Shown piece by piece: positions 1-7,845 of a stretch of DNA of 64,000 nucleotides (its first letter is position 1; each line of letters begins with the position of its first letter). Both the position numbers and the translations under genes were made by a program. The DNA lies in contig NZ_KB895465.1 in NCBI RefSeq assembly GCF_000374865.1, positions 43,786 to 107,785 on the forward strand, given 5' to 3'. Below the pieces are notes generated by a model. It was not told the origin of the DNA. It made no database searches and saw nothing but the letters and a program-made list of their open reading frames with translations. The DNA comes from Arthrobacter sp. 135MFCol5.1 (lineage in GTDB: Bacteria; Actinomycetota; Actinomycetes; Actinomycetales; Micrococcaceae).

Positions 1-62
1 TCCGCGACTGCGCCTTCCGCGACCCGGCCGGCAACACCGTGCGCATCAACCAGCAGCCTTAG
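1..62 (+). CDS. VOC/glyoxalase-family protein, C-terminal end only
   Basis: The window opens inside a gene. In the frame starting at base 3 the last 19 residues can be read, containing DPAGNTVRINQQP before a TAG stop at 60-62. A terminal D-P-x-G-N-x-x-x-I/V stretch is typical of the last beta-alpha-beta-beta-beta module of vicinal-oxygen-chelate (glyoxalase/bleomycin-resistance) proteins. The fragment is short, so the family call rests on this motif alone. About 90 bases without a gene separate it from the UvrA-like gene. They hold A/T-rich hexamers (TATAAC near 65, TATAAA near 80) that could be -10 boxes for that gene. Confidence 0.5.
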   Translation, partial: RDCAFRDPAGNTVRINQQP

Positions 63-154
63 GCATATAACCAGCAACGTATAAAACGGACGACGCCGCG
101 GGAGGCTGCCAGCGCAGCCTCCCCGCAGTGCCGCCCAGGACACAGGGGGACACC

Positions 155-2545
155 TTGAGCACCGACACCAGCACCGACGCCGCGCACACCGGAATGCATC
201 TGGCCGACAGCCACGACATCATCCGGGTCCAGGGCGCACGGGAAAACAACCTCAAGGACGTCAGCCTTGAGCTGCCCAAGCGGCGGCTCACCGCGTTCAC
301 GGGAGTATCCGGCTCGGGCAAGAGCTCCCTGGTGTTCGCCACCATCGCCGCCGAATCGCAGCGCATGATCAACGAGACCTACAGTGCGTTCGTCCAAGGC
401 TTCATGCCCAGCCTGGCCCGGCCTGATGTGGACCGGCTGGAGGGGCTCACGACGGCGATCATCGTGGACCAGGAGCGGATGGGCGCCAACCCGCGGTCCA
501 CCGTGGGCACCGCCACGGATGCCAACGCCATGCTGCGGATCCTGTTCAGCCGGCTGGGCCAGCCCTACGTCGGGCCGCCCACCGCCTTCTCCTTCAACGT
601 GCCCACCCGCAAGGCCAGCGGCGTCATGAGCACCGAAAAGGGCGGCCGGGTGGAAAAGAACGTGGTCCGCCAGGTGACCTACCTCGGCGGCATGTGCCCG
701 AGGTGCGAGGGCATGGGCAACGTCAGCGACATCGACCGGACCGCCCTGTACGACGATTCGAAGTCCCTGGCCGAGGGCGCCCTCACCGTCCCCGGCTACT
801 CCATGGACGGCTGGTACGGCCGGCTGTTCGAGGGCATGAGCCTGCCCATGGACAAACCGATCGCGACGTTCACGGCGAAACAGCTGGACACGATGCTGTA
901 CGCCGAGCCCACCAAGATCAAGGTGGAGGGCGTCAACCTCACCTTCGAAGGCATCATCCCCAAGATCCAGAAGTCCATGCTGTCCAAGGACGTGGAGGCC
1001 ATGCAGCCGCACGTGAAGCGGTTCGTGGAACGGGCGGTCACGTTCGCCACCTGCCCGGACTGCGGCGGCACGCGCCTCACGCCGGAGGTGCTCGACTCGC
1101 GGATCAACGGCAAGAACATCGCGGACCTGTGCACCATGCAGATCAGCGACCTCGCGCAGTGGATCCGCGGCCTGGACGAGCCCACGGTGCGCCCGCTGCT
1201 GGCCGGGCTGCGGGACCTCCTGGATTCCTTCGCGGAGATCGGCCTGGGCTACCTGTCACTGGACCGTCCGGCCGGCACCCTGTCCGGCGGCGAAGCGCAG
1301 CGGACCAAGATGATCCGGCACCTGGGCTCGTCCCTCACCGACGTCACCTATGTCTTCGACGAGCCAAGTATCGGCCTGCACCCGCACGACATCGAGCGGA
1401 TGAACACGCTCCTGCTGCAGCTGCGGGACAAAGGCAACACCGTCCTGGTGGTGGAGCACAAACCGGAGATGATCGCGATCGCCGACCACGTCGTCGACCT
1501 CGGTCCGGGCGCCGGTGCCGGCGGTGGTGAGATCGTCTACGAGGGCGACGTCGACGGGTTGCGTGCCAGCGGCACCATCACCGGGCGGCACCTGGGTGAC
1601 AAGTCCCGGCTGAAGGACTCGGTCCGGGCGGCCCGCGGCGCGCTGGAGGTGCGCGGCGCCTCCACCAACAACCTGCGCGACGTGGACGTCGACGTGCCGC
1701 TGGGGGTGCTGTGCGTGGTGACGGGCGTGGCGGGGTCCGGCAAGAGCTCGCTGATCCACGGCTCATTGGCGAAGCGTGACGGGGTGATCGTCATTGACCA
1801 GGGCGCCATCAAGGGGTCCCGGCGCAGCAATCCGGCCACCTACACCGGGCTGCTGGAACCCATCCGCAAAGCCTTCGCCAAAGCCAACGGGGTCAAGCCT
1901 GCGCTGTTCAGCTCAAACTCCGAGGGCGCCTGCCCCACCTGTAATGGCGCCGGCGTGATCTTCACCGAACTCGGCGTCATGGCCACGGTGGAGTCCACCT
2001 GCGAGGAATGTGAGGGCCACCGGTTCCAGGCCGCCGTCCTGGAGTACACCCTGGGCGGGAAGAATATCGCCGACGTCCTGGACCTGTCCGTGGACGCGGC
2101 GCTGGCGTGCTTTGCCGACGGCGAGGCCAAAACGCCCGCGGCGCACAAGGTCCTGGAGCGGCTTGCCGACGTCGGGCTGGGCTACATCACCCTGGGCCAG
2201 CCACTGACCACGTTGTCCGGCGGCGAGCGCCAGCGGCTCAAGCTCGCCTCGCAGATGGCCGAGGCCGGGGAGATCTACATCCTGGACGAGCCCACCGTCG
2301 GCCTGCACCTGGCCGACGTCGAACAGCTCCTTGGCCTGCTGGACCGGCTGGTCGGCTCCGGGAAATCCGTCATCGTCATCGAGCACCACCAGGCGGTCAT
2401 GGCGCACGCGGACTGGATCATCGACATCGGCCCGGGAGCCGGGCACGACGGCGGCTCGATCGTTTTTGAGGGTACGCCGGCGGATCTGGTCGCCGGCCGG
2501 GCCACGCTCACCGGGCAGCACCTGGCGGCCTACGTCGGAGCTTGA
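155..2545 (+). CDS. Short UvrA-like ABC ATPase (excinuclease A paralogue)
   Basis: Twin ABC ATPase of the UvrA family, about 796 residues, clearly shorter than housekeeping UvrA (about 950). It has a first Walker A (GVSGSGKSS, about residues 50-58), a first zinc module with CPRCEGMG and a later CPDCGGTR, the signature LSGGEAQR, then a second Walker A (GVAGSGKSS), a second zinc module (CPTCNGAG, CEECEGHR), the signature LSGGERQR and the Walker B region ILDEPTVGLH. Short UvrA paralogues are known as stress or drug-resistance proteins (DrrC-like) and as accessory DNA-damage proteins; which applies here is not visible. I chose TTG at 155 because AGGGGGA lies 4 bases upstream; an in-frame GTG at 128 lacks such a site. 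No uvrB or uvrC is nearby, so it is unlikely to be the main UvrA. Confidence 0.85.
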   Translation: MSTDTSTDAAHTGMHLADSHDIIRVQGARENNLKDVSLELPKRRLTAFTGVSGSGKSSLVFATIAAESQRMINETYSAFVQGFMPSLARPDVDRLEGLTTAIIVDQERMGANPRSTVGTATDANAMLRILFSRLGQPYVGPPTAFSFNVPTRKASGVMSTEKGGRVEKNVVRQVTYLGGMCPRCEGMGNVSDIDRTALYDDSKSLAEGALTVPGYSMDGWYGRLFEGMSLPMDKPIATFTAKQLDTMLYAEPTKIKVEGVNLTFEGIIPKIQKSMLSKDVEAMQPHVKRFVERAVTFATCPDCGGTRLTPEVLDSRINGKNIADLCTMQISDLAQWIRGLDEPTVRPLLAGLRDLLDSFAEIGLGYLSLDRPAGTLSGGEAQRTKMIRHLGSSLTDVTYVFDEPSIGLHPHDIERMNTLLLQLRDKGNTVLVVEHKPEMIAIADHVVDLGPGAGAGGGEIVYEGDVDGLRASGTITGRHLGDKSRLKDSVRAARGALEVRGASTNNLRDVDVDVPLGVLCVVTGVAGSGKSSLIHGSLAKRDGVIVIDQGAIKGSRRSNPATYTGLLEPIRKAFAKANGVKPALFSSNSEGACPTCNGAGVIFTELGVMATVESTCEECEGHRFQAAVLEYTLGGKNIADVLDLSVDAALACFADGEAKTPAAHKVLERLADVGLGYITLGQPLTTLSGGERQRLKLASQMAEAGEIYILDEPTVGLHLADVEQLLGLLDRLVGSGKSVIVIEHHQAVMAHADWIIDIGPGAGHDGGSIVFEGTPADLVAGRATLTGQHLAAYVGA

Positions 2546-2555
2546 TCCGGGCGGT

Positions 2556-2619
2556 GCCGGCGGTTGCACCCGCCGGCGGTTGCGCCTGCCGGCGGTTGCG
2601 CCTGCCGGTGGTTGAGTCT
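2556..2619. repeat. Four tandem 16-bp units ending in a dispersed-type GGTTGAG...CGAAACC element
   Basis: Just after the UvrA-like stop, four head-to-tail 16-bp units occur at 2556-2571, 2572-2587, 2588-2603 and 2604-2619. Units 2 and 3 are identical (GCCGGCGGTTGCGCCT), unit 1 differs in two bases, and unit 4 (GCCGGTGGTTGAGTCT) runs into GTCGAAACC up to 2628. That last unit resembles a GGTTGAGC...GTCGAAACC intergenic element I recall as common in Arthrobacter-type genomes. The array fills the gap between two convergent genes. Confidence 0.75.
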
Positions 2620-2627
2620 GTCGAAAC

Positions 2628-3599
2628 CTAGCTCCGCTGGAGCTGCCCCAGGAAGGACACGGTAGCTGCAGCGATCTGCTGCTCCGCTGCCTGCCGGCTG
2701 ATGCCGGGTTCGCCGTCACCGGGCTGCGCCCCGTAGTCGCCAAAGAACGCGTGCACCCCGCCCTGGACCGCGGCGAACTCCGTATCCACGGGGAGGAGGT
2801 CCCGGGATGCCTGGATCTTGGCGGGGGTGCTGAGTCCGTCCTGGCTGCCGGAAACGGACAGGACGGACAGGCCGGTCCGCCCGCGCAGGGATTCGATCGG
2901 GTAGGAAGCGTAGAGAACCAGCCCGCTGACATCGGTGTTGGCCAGGGCGAAGGACGATGCTGATACCCCACCAAGTGAGTGGCCGCCCACCGCCCAGGTC
3001 CTGATGTCCGGGTTGTCGGCCATGGCGCTCCTGGCCTGGCTTCCGTCCAGCAGGCTGAGCCCCAGCGGTTCCTTCAGGATGACCACCCGGTATCCGGCCC
3101 CCACGGCGGGGGCCAGGATGTCCTGGTACGCCTTGGCGTCCACCCGGGCACCCGGGTAGAAAACCAACCCCTTGGTGGCAGTCCTGCCCTCCGGTGACAT
3201 GGTGATGGCGGTGGCTGACTCGGTGACGGCGAGGTCCGACGTCGGGCCCGCCTCCGCTGCCTGGCCCGGCTGGTAGGCAAAGGGGCTTAGCCAGGCCAGG
3301 CCGGCGGCGAGCGCCAGCACGGCGATCCTGCCCGCCCAGGCGCCGACGGCCCGGACACGGGAGCGGGGCCGCGGAACATCGCGGCGCACCCACAGCAGGA
3401 TGGCCCAGACGACGCCGGCCGCAGCCGCCACCAGCAGGATGCCCGGCAGCAGGGGGTGTCCGCCCAGGACTGCGGGATTGCCGGCAAGCATCCACGCGGG
3501 AACCAGGAGGAGGGCGGCGGCACAGGCCACCGACGCCCAGAAGAGGACGGTCCTGTGCCTGGCGGGCAGAACCCGGGCTGCGGTTGGTGAGGTATCCAT
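2628..3599 (-). CDS. Membrane-anchored alpha/beta hydrolase
   Basis: A 323-residue protein with three hydrophobic segments in the first 110 residues (about 18-38, 46-66 and 80-100), then a soluble alpha/beta-hydrolase domain. The nucleophile elbow is visible as GGHSLGGVSAS (serine in GHSLGG), after a strand containing GLVFYPGARVD, and a late histidine in VQGGVHAFFGDYG is the likely catalytic base. This layout matches the short dienelactone-hydrolase/Abhydrolase_5 type of actinobacteria; the substrate is unknown. The ATG at 3599 is chosen because an upstream extension in frame overlaps the divergent MOSC gene and has no family similarity. Its 3' end faces the UvrA-like gene across the tandem repeat. 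Confidence 0.8.
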   Translation of the reverse strand: MDTSPTAARVLPARHRTVLFWASVACAAALLLVPAWMLAGNPAVLGGHPLLPGILLVAAAAGVVWAILLWVRRDVPRPRSRVRAVGAWAGRIAVLALAAGLAWLSPFAYQPGQAAEAGPTSDLAVTESATAITMSPEGRTATKGLVFYPGARVDAKAYQDILAPAVGAGYRVVILKEPLGLSLLDGSQARSAMADNPDIRTWAVGGHSLGGVSASSFALANTDVSGLVLYASYPIESLRGRTGLSVLSVSGSQDGLSTPAKIQASRDLLPVDTEFAAVQGGVHAFFGDYGAQPGDGEPGISRQAAEQQIAAATVSFLGQLQRS

Positions 3600-3643
3600 G
3601 GGTCTGATCTTTCCACCGGGCGGCCGGATTGCGGGGAACGGCA

Positions 3644-3655
3644 TACGCTGGCGGT
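3644..3655 (+). promoter_or_regulatory. Leaderless promoter -10 box (TACGCT-N6-ATG) of the MOSC gene
   Basis: TACGCT at 3644-3649 fits the actinobacterial TANNNT -10 consensus. It ends 6 bases before the ATG at 3656, so transcription would begin at or next to the start codon. No Shine-Dalgarno sequence precedes that ATG. Confidence 0.6.
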
Positions 3656-4228
3656 ATGGCTGAAAGCTTCCGGTACGACGTCGAGATCCTGCACCTGCTG
3701 GTGTCCCCCGCGCACGCCTACTTCGGCCGCGCCCGGGACGGTGCCGCCGATGTTCCGACCGAAGATGCTGCGCAGGCTGAGGTGGTGGCCGGGAAGGGCA
3801 TCGTGGGTGACCGGTTCTTCGGCAAGGCCGCCCACATGGACGCAGCGGTGACCCTGTTCGCCGTCGAATCCCTCGAGGCGATCGCCGCCGAGCTGGGCTC
3901 GCAGCCGTTCGATCCCCTGCTGACCCGGCGGAACGTGGTGCTCCGCGGGGCGCAGCTGGCGCCGCTGCTGGGCCACGATTTTGCCCTGGAGTCCGGCGGG
4001 GACGTGGTGGAGTTCCATGGCGGCAGGCATGCCCAGCCCTGCGCGTGGATGGACGGGATGCTCGCCCCGGGCGCCCACCCGGCCATGCGGGGCCGCGGCG
4101 GCATCCGGTGCCGCGCCCTGACCGGCGGGTTCCTGCACCGGGGCCCTGCCGTGCTGGCCAGTCCGGTGCCGCTGGATCCGGGCCGGGCCGGGGAGTCGAG
4201 TTTCCTGCGGCCCTCGCGGCTTCCCTAG
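3656..4228 (+). CDS. MOSC domain-containing protein
   Basis: A 190-residue protein that is essentially one MOSC domain (molybdenum-cofactor sulfurase C-terminal-like beta barrel). Visible family marks are the early LHLLVSPAHAYFGR strand, VAGKGIVGDRFFGK, FAVESLEAIAAELG, RRNVVLRGAQLAPLLGHDF and a conserved cysteine in HAQPCAWMDGMLAPG. Such proteins are thought to carry or transfer sulfur or handle molybdopterin; the exact substrate is not known. A longer in-frame TTG start at 3629 exists, but ATG 3656 sits behind a clean leaderless promoter. It is divergent from the alpha/beta hydrolase with only 56 bases between starts, and convergent with the cyclase gene. Confidence 0.85.
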   Translation: MAESFRYDVEILHLLVSPAHAYFGRARDGAADVPTEDAAQAEVVAGKGIVGDRFFGKAAHMDAAVTLFAVESLEAIAAELGSQPFDPLLTRRNVVLRGAQLAPLLGHDFALESGGDVVEFHGGRHAQPCAWMDGMLAPGAHPAMRGRGGIRCRALTGGFLHRGPAVLASPVPLDPGRAGESSFLRPSRLP

Positions 4229-4242
4229 TAACGCGTACGACG

Positions 4243-4344
4243 GCGTCACGCACGGCACGCTTTCGGCCCGCCATCGGCGGGGAAGCCCCGGAAACCCGGC
4301 CCACCGCCGTCGTCCGCTGCCTGAAAGCGTGCCCCGCGTGACGC
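4243..4344. terminator. Long nested inverted repeat between convergent genes
   Basis: GCGTCACGC (4243-4251) pairs perfectly with GCGTGACGC (4336-4344). Just inside, GGCACGCTTTC (4254-4264) pairs perfectly with GAAAGCGTGCC (4323-4333). The enclosed loop has its own small hairpin (CCCGCC ATC GGCGGG). The whole structure fills the space between the MOSC stop and the cyclase stop. It could end transcription from both sides, but it has no U-tract and is much longer than a usual terminator. Confidence 0.5.
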
Positions 4345-4359
4345 GGGTGCGGCCTCAGC

Positions 4360-5340
4360 TCACATGATGGCGGTGGCGTTGGCCGGGGAGCCGGTGCCGC
4401 CGGTGATGTTCAGCGGCTTGATGCTGATGAACGCATCCCACGTGGCCGTGCTGCGCATGTGCCGCGCCAGGGGGCCGAGCCGCCACAGCTCCCCGAGCGG
4501 CATGCCGAGCTTGGCCAGGAGCTGCTGGTGCATCATGCCGTGGTCGTTGAAGGCGGACTCCCGGTAGGGACTGTCCGGGACGGCGGGGAGGCATTCGACG
4601 GCGAAGTTGTCGGCGGCGACGACGGCGAACCGGCTGTCCCAGGCCCAGGCCACGAACTCCTGCGACTGCGCCACGCCTGTTGCCTTCCGGCTCTCACGGA
4701 GGCGCTGTTTCTCTTCCGGGTCCAGCGCGAGGAACCATTCGCACCACCCGGTGTGGAGCAGGAGGATGTCGCCGGGACGGGTGGTCAGGGACTGGGACTC
4801 CATGGCTGCCTGAAGCAGGTCAAGGCCCAGCGGTTCCCCGCCTGCATGGTCGATGGGCTCCCCCACGCTTTTCCGGAAACCGTCGAGATCCACCAGGACT
4901 CCCCGCCCGGCGATGGGGTGCTCCGCCCATTCCTGGATGCCAAGGTCCGGCGTGCCCTCGGTGATCCGGTGGTCCGGGACGCCGTTGTAGAAGCCAACGT
5001 CATCTGCGCGACGGTGCCGGAGCCCGTCAATCTGCGTCGACCCCTGGAGGTAATACCCGTCCAGGTAGTCGTCCCGGTGGGCAGGGTGGGAGGAGTAAAT
5101 GGTATGCCGGGGCGCGCTGCGTTTGAGCGACATCCCCGGGTCAAAGGCATCTGCGGGATAGTCCAGCCCGAACACGGTCCCGGACCGGATGCTGTTCCTG
5201 GCCTCGAGAAGGGCAGCCGGCGTGATGAAGGACGGCGTGCCCCTGCCCGGTTCGGGGAACAGGCCCCACGATGCACCCGCCAGGTTGCCCTCCCTCGCCA
5301 GGAGCTCCGCGAAGGTGGGAAAGGTTCCAGGTGCCGTCAT
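4360..5340 (-). CDS. Cyclase-family (kynurenine-formamidase-like) metal hydrolase
   Basis: A 326-residue protein of the cyclase superfamily (PF04199), whose members hydrolyse N-formylkynurenine, lactones or related cyclic bonds with a divalent metal. The usual HxGTHxDxPxH signature appears in the variant LQGSTQIDGLRH, keeping the D and H ligands. RPGDILLLHTGW and VVAADNFAVECLP are further family blocks. The length (about 320) fits the larger cyclase subgroup rather than the 210-residue KynB type. It is the last gene of the tct-type operon and its ATG overlaps the stop of the upstream small membrane protein gene by 4 bases, so it is translationally coupled. It probably opens a ring or lactone in the pathway served by that operon; the substrate is unknown. 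Confidence 0.8.
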   Translation of the reverse strand: MTAPGTFPTFAELLAREGNLAGASWGLFPEPGRGTPSFITPAALLEARNSIRSGTVFGLDYPADAFDPGMSLKRSAPRHTIYSSHPAHRDDYLDGYYLQGSTQIDGLRHRRADDVGFYNGVPDHRITEGTPDLGIQEWAEHPIAGRGVLVDLDGFRKSVGEPIDHAGGEPLGLDLLQAAMESQSLTTRPGDILLLHTGWCEWFLALDPEEKQRLRESRKATGVAQSQEFVAWAWDSRFAVVAADNFAVECLPAVPDSPYRESAFNDHGMMHQQLLAKLGMPLGELWRLGPLARHMRSTATWDAFISIKPLNITGGTGSPANATAIM

Positions 5341-5594
5341 CGGGTGGTGGCTTCCTGCTGCTGTTCGGCCTGTTTCCGGGGGCGCTGGTAGCTGAGCAGG
5401 AACCCGGCCACGGCGCACACCGATGCGGCAATGCACACGGGCGGCTTGACGTAGGTGTTGAAGAACTCGAGCCAGGCGTTTTGCCCGGCCACCAGGCCCG
5501 CGGCCTGCCCGGCAACGAACAGGACGCCGCCTGCCAGGAGGACGCCAAGGGTGAGGGTGAAGACGGTCTGGATGAACCTTCGGGGTGTGTTCAT
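5337..5594 (-). CDS. Small two-helix membrane protein, possible transporter subunit
   Basis: An 85-residue protein with two hydrophobic stretches (about residues 8-35 and 52-70), a short loop with a WLEFFNTYVKPP segment, and a basic, glutamine-rich tail. I do not recognise a family. It lies 9 bases downstream of the DctM-like permease gene and overlaps the cyclase start (ATGA). In classical TRAP systems the large permease is paired with a four-helix small subunit (DctQ). This protein sits in that place but has only two helices, so it may be a minimal partner. That is inference from position. Confidence 0.6.
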   Translation of the reverse strand: MNTPRRFIQTVFTLTLGVLLAGGVLFVAGQAAGLVAGQNAWLEFFNTYVKPPVCIAASVCAVAGFLLSYQRPRKQAEQQQEATTR

Positions 5595-5603
5595 GGTGGT
5601 TCC

Positions 5604-6941
5604 TTAGATGGGCAGGATGCCGAGAATGATCAGCACGCCGATGACCAGCAGGGGCAGCGCATAGTGGGTGAGCAAGCGGGCGAAGGTCTTGATGGGGTTG
5701 ACGTCCGCGATGCCGCAGGCCACATAGAGCGGTGCACCACCGGGCGGCACCGCGGCCTCGCAGGAGGAGAAAATGAGGACGGCGACGGCGGCAGTGGTGG
5801 CAGGCACCCCGGCCGCCACAAGGGCAGCCACGCCCACCGTTCCCACGGCGGCCATCGTGGCGGTGGCGGACAGGGGGGCTGCAACGGCGATGACGATCAG
5901 TCCGATCAGGATGGCAAGCAGCCACAGTGGCAGGTTCAGCCCGTTCAGCAGGGCGGTCATTTGCTTGGGCAGGCCGGTGGCGGCGAGCGCGTTGGCGCCG
6001 GCGAAAGCGAAGAGCACCGTGACGCCGACGATGCCGAACCGTGGGGCCGAGCCCTGCAGCAAGGTTCCCCAGTCCCGGCCGGTGCGGGGCAGCTGCTTCC
6101 TGCCCAGCAGCGCGCCCGTGATGAGGAGGACCACCGGGATCCAGACGATCACGCTGACGGACTTGCTGACGTCGCCGCCGGTCCAGTCGGAGAGGGCCGG
6201 GGTGAGGAACCCGGAGGTGACTGCCAGGGGGATGGCGACGACGACGAACAGCAGGAGCGTGGCCCATCCCTGGCCGAACGCGGTCCGGACAGACAGGCGG
6301 TGGGCGGCGTCGAGCGACGCCATTCCGCTCTTCCTGATGAGCAGCCACGTGACGATGAGCCGGTGCAGGAAGCACCACAGGCCGCCGAACAGCAGGGGAA
6401 GGACCAACGCGTTGATGTCCAGCAGGGGCCCCACCGTGGCCGAGCCGACGAGGACGAACATGGAGGCGCTGAACGGGAAGGTGATGCCCATCCCGGCGTT
6501 CCCGGCCACGAGGGTTGCGGCAGCCGGCTTGTCGAGCTTGGATTTTTCCATCCAGGGGATGGTCACGGAGCCTACCGTTGCGGCGATGGCGGCCTGGTTG
6601 TGGACCACTCCGCCCAGGCCTGCCGAGGCCACGGTGGAGACCCAGGCCGGACCGCCCTTGACTCCGCCGATCACGGAGTTCAACAGGTCGATCAGCCGGT
6701 CCAGGACGCCGCCCTTGTCCAGCAGGTAACCCATGAAGACGAACGCCATGGTGGCGTACACAATTTCGTCGGTCGCTGCCGAGGAAAGCGCTGACCAACC
6801 AACCTGTGCCGCGGCGGCTCCGGTGAACGGCAGCACTACCAGGAAGCCCAAGATCATGGCTTCCCCCACGCTGCGCTTGATCGCCGTCGTCCAGAGCAGG
6901 ATGACGGCAAGGTAGGCGCCAAGTGCCCAAATGCCGATCAT
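5604..6941 (-). CDS. TRAP-type large permease (DctM-like)
   Basis: A 445-residue polytopic membrane protein with about 12 hydrophobic segments. DctM-like marks include FMGYLLDKGGVLDRLIDL, a repeated GSVTIPWMEKSK / GNAGMGITFPFSASMF pair and the C-terminal SCEAAVPPGGAPLYVACGIADVNP block, which resembles the TRAP large-subunit segment before the last helices. It would carry out Na+- or H+-coupled uptake of a carboxylic acid. No DctP-type binding protein is encoded here; instead a complete tripartite tricarboxylate (TctABC) set lies upstream in the same operon. The family call is fairly sure, the substrate is not known. Confidence 0.7.
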   Translation of the reverse strand: MIGIWALGAYLAVILLWTTAIKRSVGEAMILGFLVVLPFTGAAAAQVGWSALSSAATDEIVYATMAFVFMGYLLDKGGVLDRLIDLLNSVIGGVKGGPAWVSTVASAGLGGVVHNQAAIAATVGSVTIPWMEKSKLDKPAAATLVAGNAGMGITFPFSASMFVLVGSATVGPLLDINALVLPLLFGGLWCFLHRLIVTWLLIRKSGMASLDAAHRLSVRTAFGQGWATLLLFVVVAIPLAVTSGFLTPALSDWTGGDVSKSVSVIVWIPVVLLITGALLGRKQLPRTGRDWGTLLQGSAPRFGIVGVTVLFAFAGANALAATGLPKQMTALLNGLNLPLWLLAILIGLIVIAVAAPLSATATMAAVGTVGVAALVAAGVPATTAAVAVLIFSSCEAAVPPGGAPLYVACGIADVNPIKTFARLLTHYALPLLVIGVLIILGILPI

Positions 6942-7020
6942 GCTGCTGCTCCTGTCGGCGGAATGCCGGTTGCTGTTGACATCACGTATTTCCCGTTCTT
7001 GATTGTGCCCTGCTGTGCGG

Positions 7021-7800
7021 TCAGCGCAAGGCCGGTTCCGTGGCCTGCGCCATCCGGGCGAGGGCGGCGGCGGAGGCGGTGGTCATCTCGGCCGGGACAC
7101 CGAGGTCTGAGAGATAGCTGGCGGTGTCCTGCATCTCCTTGGAGCGGCGGACGGCATGCTTGACGGTTCCCGTGAGGAACCTGTCGATGACGGCCTGGCC
7201 GTCCCCCGCCAGCTGGTTCGCGATCTGGCCGCGTATCCACTCCTCCAGGCCTGCCGCGTGGCCGGCCTGGACCGCTTCGACCACCACGGACGCCAGGCCC
7301 TTCATGAGCACGCTGCGGAGCAGTTTGTGGGCCATCGCTGCACCGGGCTCGCCGTCGGCGATTTCCACCTGCACGCCGAGCGGTCGCAGCAGTTCCGCAA
7401 CGGCCTGGGCGCCAGGACCGCTCACCATGAGCGGGGTCTTTTCCCCCAGGGCGGAGACGGGTCCAAGGATGGCGACGTCGGCAAAGCGGGCTTTGCTGGG
7501 CAGCTGTCCGAGTTCCTGCATGACGCCCGGGGAAGATGATGTGAAATCGGCGTAGACGCTGCCGTCACCCAGGACCGGCAGGCATTCCTGTGCCACGCTG
7601 CGCGCAGCGGCGGCTCCGGTCATCACCAGGACGATCTCAGCCCCGGCACAGGCCTCGGCCGCCGTTGCCGCCCGGGAAACACCTTCCGGGGTAGTGGCGG
7701 CAACGGGATCGAACCCGCTGACCTGGTGGCCCGCAGCTGCGAGCGCTGCGGCGTAGGTGGCTCCGGCTTCGCCGAGGCCAATGACGGTGCACGCTGTCAT
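7021..7800 (-). CDS. NAD(P)-dependent oxidoreductase with DUF1932 C-terminus
   Basis: A 259-residue beta-hydroxyacid-dehydrogenase-like protein. An N-terminal Rossmann fold starts with IGLGEAGATYAAALAAAGH (dinucleotide-binding G-x-G-x-x-G at about residues 8-13), followed by LVMTGAAAA and a YADFTSSSPG strand. The C-terminal helical part with KLLRSVLMKGLASVVVEAVQA corresponds to DUF1932 and carries the catalytic lysine seen in this superfamily. It probably oxidises or reduces a hydroxy-acid intermediate. It lies between the RraA-like gene and the permease gene in one minus-strand operon (45 and 79 base gaps). Confidence 0.8.
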   Translation of the reverse strand: MTACTVIGLGEAGATYAAALAAAGHQVSGFDPVAATTPEGVSRAATAAEACAGAEIVLVMTGAAAARSVAQECLPVLGDGSVYADFTSSSPGVMQELGQLPSKARFADVAILGPVSALGEKTPLMVSGPGAQAVAELLRPLGVQVEIADGEPGAAMAHKLLRSVLMKGLASVVVEAVQAGHAAGLEEWIRGQIANQLAGDGQAVIDRFLTGTVKHAVRRSKEMQDTASYLSDLGVPAEMTTASAAALARMAQATEPALR

Positions 7801-7845
7801 GGTTTGCTCAGTTCTTTCTCGTGACGATCTTGGTGGTGTGGCATT

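Noticed and set aside
155..2545. Assigning the first gene as the housekeeping uvrA
   Set aside because: At about 796 residues it is roughly 150 residues too short and no uvrB or uvrC is nearby; it is more likely an accessory paralogue.
5271..6794. 507-codon plus-strand open frame opposite the DctM-like gene
   Set aside because: Antisense shadow of a clear 12-helix permease, very rich in G, D, E and H, with no ribosome binding site.
5341..6930. Upstream 530-codon extension of the cyclase reading frame
   Set aside because: It runs through the small membrane protein and DctM-like genes in another frame. The cyclase family starts at ATG 5340, which overlaps the upstream stop.
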